30,554 bases of DNA, from assembly GCA_014084085.1 (NCBI GenBank), contig NPFB01000116.1, positions 90,827 through 121,380 of the forward strand, given 5' to 3'. Below the pieces are notes generated by a model. It was given only the letters and a program-made list of their open reading frames with translations, was not told the origin of the DNA and did not search any database. This document shows, in pieces, positions 25,078-30,554 of the stretch. This stretch comes from Hondaea fermentalgiana (taxonomy: Eukaryota > Sar > Bigyra > Thraustochytrida > Thraustochytriidae). How positions within the stretch are numbered: the stretch's first letter is position 1; each line of letters opens with the position of its first letter. The translations under genes and the position numbers were made by a program.

Positions 25078-26247
25078 TTATTTGTCCCAGGCGCCCTGAC
25101 GCAATGCAGCGAAACGTTTAAAGAGAGTTGCGGCATGGGCGTCGGTCATCATGTCGTCCCGAGAAGGCTTGCGGCCCTGCTCGCTCTCAAAGGTGGCTTT
25201 CCACGCATCGAGGTCGCGCCGAACTTCGTCGAGGAGATCAGCCCGCGACTTGGTCGCGGCAACCTCGTCAAAAGTTTCAGCCAATTGGGCCTGGCAGTGC
25301 ATGTTGCGCGCAAGAATCGTCTTTGTAAGCTCGCCCGTGGAAGCACTCTTGTCAATCATCACGAGCTCCTGCGCGTCCCCGGGGAGCGCCAGCGAGGCCA
25401 CAAGGCGACCGCCCGGCCGAAGTGCGTCGTGAATGAGCGCCGCGCCCAGCGGCGACTCGAGCGGGAACGCAAATCCTGCGTGTACGAGATCAAAGCCAAC
25501 TTGTTCTTTCTCATCGCTCCCAACACAGTCAAGCACAGGGCGCCCAGCCTCGTCAAAGGCGTCGACAAACCGCAAGGTCTGCGAGGCAGTTTCACTTGTG
25601 CAACGAGAAGCAGCCTTGTCGCATGCATGCGCCACGAGAGCAGGAACTGCATCTGTGCCTACGGCCTGTGGAGATCGAGCCGCGCCTGCTGCAGATAGGA
25701 GCCCGAGGTCGTGCATCATCTCGGCCACGAGGACCGTCAGATATCCGGTGCCAGCGCCAATATCCAAAAAGCGAACAGGTTGCGACTGCTCGTCGGCGTG
25801 GTGCTGCTTGTCCTCGAGAAAGGCTGCCATTGCCTCGCCCACGACGCAGTGATGATGGGGTGTCGACAAGGTTGCCCCAGAGGCGGCGTGCAATTTTTGA
25901 GGAGCGTTTGCATAAGGTTCTGCGTAAACGGCTGCGTCTTGCTGGACAGGCACAAAGAGTGCCCTGTCAAGCGCGACCATGGCTTTGCGCAAGACTTTGG
26001 ACTTGAGCACGCCATTTTGCTCGAGCTCGGCCACGAGTTCTTTTTGCGAGCGCGCCTGGCCCACGTGCGACATGGACAATTCCAGGAGCGACATGCCCCC
26101 AGACTTGGCCTCGTCAGCGCTCGCATCCACAATGCGCGCAAATTCAACGCTCCTTGCACTGCTGCTCGCGGAGAGCAGTCGTCGCCCTGGCGGCGTCGCG
26201 TTTCTTGTGTTGGTGGTGATGGCTCTGGTCAGCATGCGAGTGCTCAT
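25078..26247 (-). CDS. PCMT1: Protein-L-isoaspartate O-methyltransferase with C-terminal helical extension
   Basis: Start set at ATG 26247 (389 residues). Residues 1-32 are Arg/Thr/Ser-rich without acids, suggesting a mitochondrial presequence. The methyltransferase domain (about 62-300) has the PIMT pattern: ALDRALFVP (92-100), the substrate-site loop GATLSTPHHH (124-133), the SAM-binding LDIGAGTGYLT (161-171) and a DLVHAGFAFPLE strand in place of the usual DxIxVGAA. The enzyme methylates abnormal L-isoaspartyl residues so they can revert to Asp, a protein repair reaction. After a P-G-G-R-L-V strand typical of the family's end, about 90 extra residues follow; the last 52 (338-389) form a charged helical module with W-K-x2-F-x4-G-R-K-P-S-x2-D, resembling the short module of FAM13 and Sld2/RECQL4 proteins. 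It diverges from glyoxalase II. Confidence 0.88.
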   Translation of the reverse strand: MSTRMLTRAITTNTRNATPPGRRLLSASSSARSVEFARIVDASADEAKSGGMSLLELSMSHVGQARSQKELVAELEQNGVLKSKVLRKAMVALDRALFVPVQQDAAVYAEPYANAPQKLHAASGATLSTPHHHCVVGEAMAAFLEDKQHHADEQSQPVRFLDIGAGTGYLTVLVAEMMHDLGLLSAAGAARSPQAVGTDAVPALVAHACDKAASRCTSETASQTLRFVDAFDEAGRPVLDCVGSDEKEQVGFDLVHAGFAFPLESPLGAALIHDALRPGGRLVASLALPGDAQELVMIDKSASTGELTKTILARNMHCQAQLAETFDEVAATKSRADLLDEVRRDLDAWKATFESEQGRKPSRDDMMTDAHAATLFKRFAALRQGAWDK

Positions 26248-26608
26248 GTTTGCCCTACACGTCTGCGCTGGATAAAAGGCTGCAGAGACCACGCAGGTCC
26301 AGCGCGCTACGCTTCTCCTCGCGTCTCCGGCGAGGCCGCGCACCTTCTTCTTGGCGCGTCTGCGTGGTTGCAACGCGACACGACAGCGCGACAACCTTTT
26401 CACCTCACTATCAAGACAACTTGCCTTCAAGAGTTGCTTGCTCGTGGCCTCGCTCGAGTCATGGCAAATACCTTTTCAACGCAAGAGCGCTCGCGAAGAG
26501 CGCGAGGTGCGACGATTAGATTTAGCGACCGGCCAGAGACGACGGGACCGTCGGGACGAGACGCGACCGAAGACGGAAAAGACAAACTCGAGCAAAGGCA
26601 GGAAGGAA
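26248..26608. promoter_or_regulatory. Divergent promoter region of PCMT and glyoxalase II
   Basis: These 361 bases separate two start codons. GATAAAAGG at 26271-26279 is a TATA-like element reading on the plus strand, but it lies about 330 bases upstream of the glyoxalase ATG and only about 25 bases from the PCMT ATG, so its use is uncertain. An out-of-frame ATG at 26461 could act as an upstream start if the transcript begins before it. Confidence 0.45.
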
Positions 26609-27706
26609 ATGAGCTACCTCGGTCTGGCGGCCGTAGGCGCCTTGGTCGCTGCAGGCGCCTTCAAGCTGCGCGGGACGACGGTCTTTGACGTCAAGTACTT
26701 CTTGTACACATTCCCGATGGTGGGCGGGCGCGTCCACCAAGCACGACTTCAGTCTTTTCGCAACAAGTCAAAGCACTCGAGCTGCAACGGTGCGAACGCA
26801 GCCACTTTTTTAGATGGGCCTGAGCAAAAGATCGCGGTGCGGACAGTTCCATACCTGAGCGACAATTACGCGTTTCTGATTATCGACTATGCGCGAGACG
26901 AGGTCGCCGTCGTAGATCCGGCGGATGCCAGAGGGGTGGTCGAAGCTGTGGCCAAGGAGAGTGAACGTTGCGGGAAACAACTTCGTATCACAGACGCGCT
27001 CATTACACATTACCACGCGGATCATGCTGGCGGAAATGTGGATCTTTGCAAGCTCGTGCCCGGCGTTCGCATTTTCGGGAGCAGCAAGGAGCGCAACTTT
27101 GGTGTGCCAGGAACTACCGTTGGCATCCAGGATGGTTCTGTGATTCCTTTTGGCGGTCTCGATATCAATGTCGTCGAGACGCCTGGGCATACCCAGGGAC
27201 ATGTCAGTTTTTACATTCCTGTCCAGCCCGGCTGCGAGACGGCGGTGATTTTCACCGGCGACGCGCTCTTTGTCGCTGGCGCAGGGCGGTTCTTTGAAGG
27301 TACAGGTAAAGACGCGATTCGGTCCATGAAATTCTATCGCTCTCTTGCGCCTGAGACCCTCGTCTTTCCTGGTCACGAGTACGCCGCTGATAATTTTGAT
27401 TATGCGTGCTGGCTAGAGCCGGAAAATGAGTCGCTTGCTGCACGCCGTGATTGGGCGCATGCTTTGCGTGAGCAGCGCAAACCCATTGTCCCCATGAGTC
27501 TTGAGCACGAGTTAACCTACAATCCCTTTTTGCGCTTTGATGACCCGGCGCTGCTCGCAGCGCTTCCTGAGGCTCGCCATCGGGCTGCAGAGACGGAGAA
27601 CGAAGGCGATACATCTACGTTATTTACTGACGCGGATCCAGCAGAAGTTCTTCAGACTCTTCGCGATCTAAAGGATGCTGGCGTCTACCAGAATGTCCGA
27701 GCCTAG
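26609..27706 (+). CDS. HAGH: Glyoxalase II (hydroxyacylglutathione hydrolase), membrane-anchored or targeted form
   Basis: Start set at the first in-frame ATG (365 residues). A hydrophobic segment at 3-19 (LGLAAVGALVAAGAF) could anchor the enzyme or act as a targeting signal. The metallo-beta-lactamase fold begins near 76 (VRTVPYLSDNYAFLI). Metal ligands are present: THYHADH at 133-139 (His 134, His 136, Asp 138, His 139), His 194 in TPGHTQGH, Asp 218 in FTGDALF and His 256 in PGHEY. The glyoxalase II substrate region is also present: AGRFFEG (225-231) and the C-terminal helical domain with TYNPFLR, which distinguishes it from other members of the superfamily. It hydrolyses S-D-lactoylglutathione to D-lactate and glutathione, completing methylglyoxal detoxification. 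It is about 100 residues longer than the minimal enzyme because of the N-terminal extension. It shares its promoter region with PCMT. Confidence 0.93.
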   Translation: MSYLGLAAVGALVAAGAFKLRGTTVFDVKYFLYTFPMVGGRVHQARLQSFRNKSKHSSCNGANAATFLDGPEQKIAVRTVPYLSDNYAFLIIDYARDEVAVVDPADARGVVEAVAKESERCGKQLRITDALITHYHADHAGGNVDLCKLVPGVRIFGSSKERNFGVPGTTVGIQDGSVIPFGGLDINVVETPGHTQGHVSFYIPVQPGCETAVIFTGDALFVAGAGRFFEGTGKDAIRSMKFYRSLAPETLVFPGHEYAADNFDYACWLEPENESLAARRDWAHALREQRKPIVPMSLEHELTYNPFLRFDDPALLAALPEARHRAAETENEGDTSTLFTDADPAEVLQTLRDLKDAGVYQNVRA

Positions 27707-27781
27707 ACGCAACAAATGCTGCTCAGGTTGTATAAAAGAAGAAAAAGAAGACGAAGAAGAGTATAAGATCCAGTCGCAAAT

Positions 27782-27787
27782 TTTATT
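27782..27787 (-). terminator. Possible polyadenylation signal AATAAA (minus strand)
   Basis: TTTATT on the plus strand reads AATAAA on the minus strand, about 130 bases downstream of the sulfotransferase stop. It falls within the 207-base convergent gap shared with glyoxalase II, so the two 3' UTRs may overlap. Confidence 0.35.
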
Positions 27788-27913
27788 TGTCTGTAACATG
27801 CACACCAAAGACTTTTAGCTCGAAATTCTATCCCTGGACGTTCTGTTTCCATGACTTTTCTCAATTTCTTCTCTTCTCCTTTCCACCCCTTGCGTAGATC
27901 ATATTTTCCTTTC

Positions 27914-29581
27914 CTAGGAAGAAGAAAGTCGATCCCAAAGCACAAAGTCGGAAGCAAACGTCCCAGTTCGTAGTGCTTTAATACACGTGGCATCACAACG
28001 ATCGAGACTTTGACTCTTGCTTTTTGGATCAAAATTAGATTTTGCCACGAGCTCATGAACCGATGGGAGTGGTGGCAAGTCCACGCGACGACCGCGATTG
28101 ACCAGATCAACAACGATTTGTAAATGCTGGTTCAGACGGTCGCAGCGTCCAAGAATGTCGACAAGTGTAGCCTTGGGACCGCTTCTAAGCCCTGGGGTCG
28201 ACCATGTTGCCTCTTGCGGACGGAAATGCAAAGAAGAGCAGGACGTTCCTCCCCACGAGGCTGCGTCGTTCGGGTCTCGCAAAAAGGATTGAAAAGCAGT
28301 TGCGTTAAACGTACCACGGCAGTACGTGAAAATGGAAAGCGCGCGCGACACAGGGTCACGTGCAAAGGCGAAGACCAGATATTGCTGAAACTTTGCCAAT
28401 GGGATCTTGTCCACGGTGACAATCTGGAAGCGCGATGGAGGACAATCTGGAGAAACATAAAAGGATGGATTCGCAAACCGCGTGGCGCCGGAGAAGATCT
28501 TACGTTTGCACACTTTCGTAGGTTGTTGGTACACGGGAATTTGACCCACCATACATGCGCTTTGATCGTCCACCAAAACATCGGAAGTTGGTACCGTAGG
28601 CGGCAGCGGGCTTGTTGCACAGCCAAAGCGCGTGCTGTGGACAAAGTATGCATGACTGCGTCGAAACGCAACCTTGGAGCACTTGGTGCGACCAAGGTTT
28701 CGTCGCGCAGGGCCTCCTGGGTTGCCGAGCAAAATGCGCACGTCTCTATCGTTCTCAGCACTTATCATTCCAAGTTGCTGCGCGGTTGGTGTCATGGCGT
28801 CGACGCAAGCTAGTAGCTTCACCTTGCATGATACGCTTGCTGGGCAGAGGACGCGGTGCAAGTATCCATTCATAATTGTCGTGCCTGCGTTTTTTGCAGT
28901 TTTTAGGTAAATCACGCGGTAGTCATCGCTGATTGCTGCAATTTGCTGTTTGTTCAAGGATTTCCATGACTGAAAAGCTTGCTGCCACTTTGGCGCTGCG
29001 AGGTCGGATGTTTTCTGCACAAGCCATGCTGGAGACCTCAAAGGTGCCTCGCTTGGCCCATTCTCGTCGGCGACGTCTGCTGCTGCGTGCGATGAGCCGG
29101 TATTTGCAAGGACTATACTGGCTTCATTATCCGCGAGTCCATCGTCCTGACGATCAAGATAAACGCTCGTGTCACCGGGACGTTTGTCGATGAAGCTCGT
29201 TTGTTGTAGTGCGAAGGCGTCACGGATATGATCTTCCACGACACTGCAGTCTTGCGCATTTGTCACTTTCAATTCCGCGCAAGCATTACGGGCAAGTTGC
29301 TCGAGTGCTTGTCGTGCATCATCTGGGTCTGTGCCGGGTGAAACTTTATGAATATCCACCTGGAGGTGGTTCTTTCCATCGCTGGCGCAGATGGACACTA
29401 CGGCAGGATTCCACCCTTGGGTTGAGGTTGAACCCTGCGCCGCAGACACGAGGTCGCTGCTCGTTTCGCCCGCGCAAGACCTCGCAGTCTCGCCCCCGTG
29501 AACCTCGGGTCCGCTGCTCGTGACAGCGACGGCCAGCGCGCAGCACATCGTCACCAGCGCTCGGACATGAGTCGCCGCCAT
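27914..29581 (-). CDS. Secretory-pathway sulfotransferase (Sulfotransfer_2-like)
   Basis: Start set at ATG 29581 (555 residues); the frame goes further only through a TTG. Residues 5-23 form a hydrophobic signal peptide or signal anchor. The catalytic region starts near 222: YRVIYLKTAKNAGTTI contains the 5'-phosphosulfate-binding element LKTAKNAGTT (226-235), in which Lys and Thr contact PAPS in this family. The 3'-phosphate-binding element is FAFARDPVSRALSIF, with the conserved Arg-Asp-Pro and Ser. Many Cys residues in the catalytic part suit a lumenal, disulfide-bonded protein. The family transfers sulfate from PAPS to carbohydrates in the Golgi; the acceptor cannot be read here. Residues 57-125 form a separate small domain with paired Cys (65, 101, 112) that I do not recognise, followed by a Ser/Asp-rich linker. 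Sulfated exopolysaccharide synthesis would fit a marine protist, but this is inference. Confidence 0.85.
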   Translation of the reverse strand: MAATHVRALVTMCCALAVAVTSSGPEVHGGETARSCAGETSSDLVSAAQGSTSTQGWNPAVVSICASDGKNHLQVDIHKVSPGTDPDDARQALEQLARNACAELKVTNAQDCSVVEDHIRDAFALQQTSFIDKRPGDTSVYLDRQDDGLADNEASIVLANTGSSHAAADVADENGPSEAPLRSPAWLVQKTSDLAAPKWQQAFQSWKSLNKQQIAAISDDYRVIYLKTAKNAGTTIMNGYLHRVLCPASVSCKVKLLACVDAMTPTAQQLGMISAENDRDVRILLGNPGGPARRNLGRTKCSKVAFRRSHAYFVHSTRFGCATSPLPPTVPTSDVLVDDQSACMVGQIPVYQQPTKVCKRKIFSGATRFANPSFYVSPDCPPSRFQIVTVDKIPLAKFQQYLVFAFARDPVSRALSIFTYCRGTFNATAFQSFLRDPNDAASWGGTSCSSLHFRPQEATWSTPGLRSGPKATLVDILGRCDRLNQHLQIVVDLVNRGRRVDLPPLPSVHELVAKSNFDPKSKSQSLDRCDATCIKALRTGTFASDFVLWDRLSSS

Positions 29582-30149
29582 CTTGAAGCAGAAGCATCCA
29601 TCACTGCTCACAGCCACTATGACAGTCAGAGCAGAGGCCGACCAAAACGACGACGTGCCGGGCCTGGCAGGAGAAGATACTAACGAGTCAAGTCGTTGGC
29701 CCAAAAGAACACCTGGGACGTCGACGGCGAACCCACCCTAGCCTCGGCACGTGCCGACCCGTCTCGTCTGCTCGCAACAACAACTGCTGCTCGCTGTCGC
29801 TGCTCGCTGCAGCTGCTCGCAACTGCTGCTCGCCCTAGCCGCTGCTCGCTGTCACTGCTCGCTGTTGCTGGCCGCCGCTGCTGCTACTCCGCCGCTGCCG
29901 AGCCCGCGCCGACGAGGCGATCGATATTCGCGGTGAGCCGCCGCAGCTGGCTGTGGCCCGGTGTACGAACGGGGTGCGTCGTGGCGCCCGGCGCGCTCGA
30001 GACCAAGACCAAGCCCGAGGCCGAGTCCGAGAGGCAGAGCCGACAGCGAATGCTCACCGCCGCGTCCGACGCGGACCCAGCGCCTCCGCAGCGCGTGCGT
30101 GCTCGGCAACTTTCTCACGCGCGCAGTCTCGCACGCACACACGCACCGC

Positions 30150-30191
30150 GACGAGACGAGACGAGACGAGACGAGACGAGACGAGACGAGG
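30150..30191. repeat. (GAGAC)n pentanucleotide repeat
   Basis: Eight tandem GAGAC units without interruption, about 570-610 bases upstream of the sulfotransferase ATG. The same unit in the opposite orientation (GTCTC) forms part of the 6417-6455 tract. Confidence 0.9.
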
Positions 30192-30203
30192 CCACGATAG
30201 ATG

Positions 30204-30217
30204 GTCGATCGATCGAC
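30204..30217. repeat. TCGATCGATCGA cluster
   Basis: Short perfect GTCGATCGATCGAC palindrome immediately after the GAGAC tract. It is the fourth ATCGAT cluster in the window. Confidence 0.8.
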
Positions 30218-30342
30218 CGACAAGGTGTGCATTCTTTTTTTTTTCGCCCTCTTTCGAGGCTCCGTGCGCGCGCGAGAGCGTTTCCTGGCGCGCGCCCAGT
30301 TCGCGTGGCCCGCCGTACGCTCAGGCTAGGCCGGGCGAGGCA

Positions 30343-30380
30343 GGCCAGCCAGCCAGCCAGCCAGCCAGACAGCCAGCCAG
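30343..30380. repeat. (CCAG)n tract
   Basis: Nine CCAG-type units with one GACA-type interruption. Confidence 0.85.
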
Positions 30381-30505
30381 GCGAGCGGGGTGGAGCGCGC
30401 GGCTGCGGCGAATTAGACACGCAAAGCAACCAGCAAGGAAGGCCCAGCGCGGCGCAGCGCGGCGCAGCGCTCGCTCGCGCGCGAGCCTGCCTGCCTGCTC
30501 GTCTC

Positions 30506-30552
<47 letters not shown>

Positions 30553-30554
30553 TC
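30506..30554. repeat. (CTTT)n microsatellite running off the window
   Basis: At least twelve uninterrupted CTTT units reach the last base, so true length is unknown. It is preceded by CTGC units at 30486-30498. A tract like this is also a common assembly break point. Confidence 0.9.

Larger units (their letters stand above)
29582..30554. other. Repeat-rich right flank upstream of the sulfotransferase
   Basis: No supported gene. It should contain the sulfotransferase promoter. CTGCTCGC/GCTGCTCGCTG repeats occupy 29765-29880, a (GAGAC)n tract 30150-30191, an ATCGAT cluster 30204-30217, a T-run 30233-30243, (CCAG)n 30343-30380, GCGCAGCGCG repeats 30440-30470, and (CTTT)n to the end. Confidence 0.6.

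Noticed and set aside
26461..26688. ATG at 26461 starting a 75-codon frame upstream of and overlapping the glyoxalase II start
   Set aside because: Different frame from glyoxalase II, basic low-complexity product, no homology. It might be an upstream ORF if the transcript starts early, but nothing supports this.
1..30554. tRNA, rRNA, CRISPR arrays, insertion sequences, transposons, viral genes, bacterial operons
   Set aside because: I looked for tRNA T-loop signatures, direct-repeat arrays with unique spacers, terminal inverted repeats and transposase or reverse transcriptase motifs and saw none. The tandem repeats here are microsatellites without spacers.

Overview
This window looks like nuclear DNA of a GC-rich, gene-dense, intron-poor eukaryotic protist. 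The proteins include an RNA polymerase II CTD phosphatase, a cullin with a neddylation site, the Hsp90 co-chaperone TTC4, a class C-type seven-helix receptor, a secretory-pathway sulfotransferase and organelle-targeted enzymes. Combined with strong G/C-ending codon use, long Pro-Thr (PT) repeats and near absence of introns, this fits a stramenopile such as a thraustochytrid labyrinthulomycete. That assignment is inference; no rRNA or other taxonomic marker is present.

Layout, left to right: CBS-domain protein (+, 148-1275); FCP1-type CTD phosphatase (-, 1609-3675); tRNA 2-selenouridine synthase SelU (+, 4941-6266); candidate XRCC4/XLF/PAXX-superfamily end-joining factor (-, 6469-7455); secreted DUF3431-like protein (+, 7711-9228); TTC4 (+, 9700-11154); a long tract of simple repeats; a 962-residue disordered protein (+, 13822-16710); a two-exon TXNDC17/TRP14 thioredoxin-like gene (-, 16841-17389); CUL1-like cullin (+, 18173-20764); PT-rich seven-helix receptor with a WW-like tail (-, 21165-23576); a second repeat tract; protein-L-isoaspartate methyltransferase (-, 25078-26247); glyoxalase II (+, 26609-27706); sulfotransferase (-, 27914-29581); and a repeat-rich right flank.

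Genes mostly alternate in strand. Divergent pairs share upstream regions (FCP1/SelU, XLF-like/DUF3431-like, TXNDC17/cullin, PCMT/glyoxalase II), and convergent pairs are separated by roughly 130-400 bases. Several open frames extend upstream of the first ATG through TTG or GTG codons; I trimmed these to the first in-frame ATG, which usually reveals a convincing signal or targeting peptide. One gene (TXNDC17) needs a 141-base GT-AG intron to be complete.

There is no operon or single co-working cassette. Loose themes are damage control (isoaspartate repair beside glyoxalase II, a disulfide reductase, a candidate end-joining factor) and protein homeostasis (TTC4, cullin). The most unusual items are the SelU gene in a eukaryote, the candidate XLF/PAXX-like protein with a Ku-binding-like tail, the methyltransferase carrying a C-terminal Sld2/FAM13-like module, and the receptor combining a PT-rich stalk, a seven-helix core and a degenerate WW domain.
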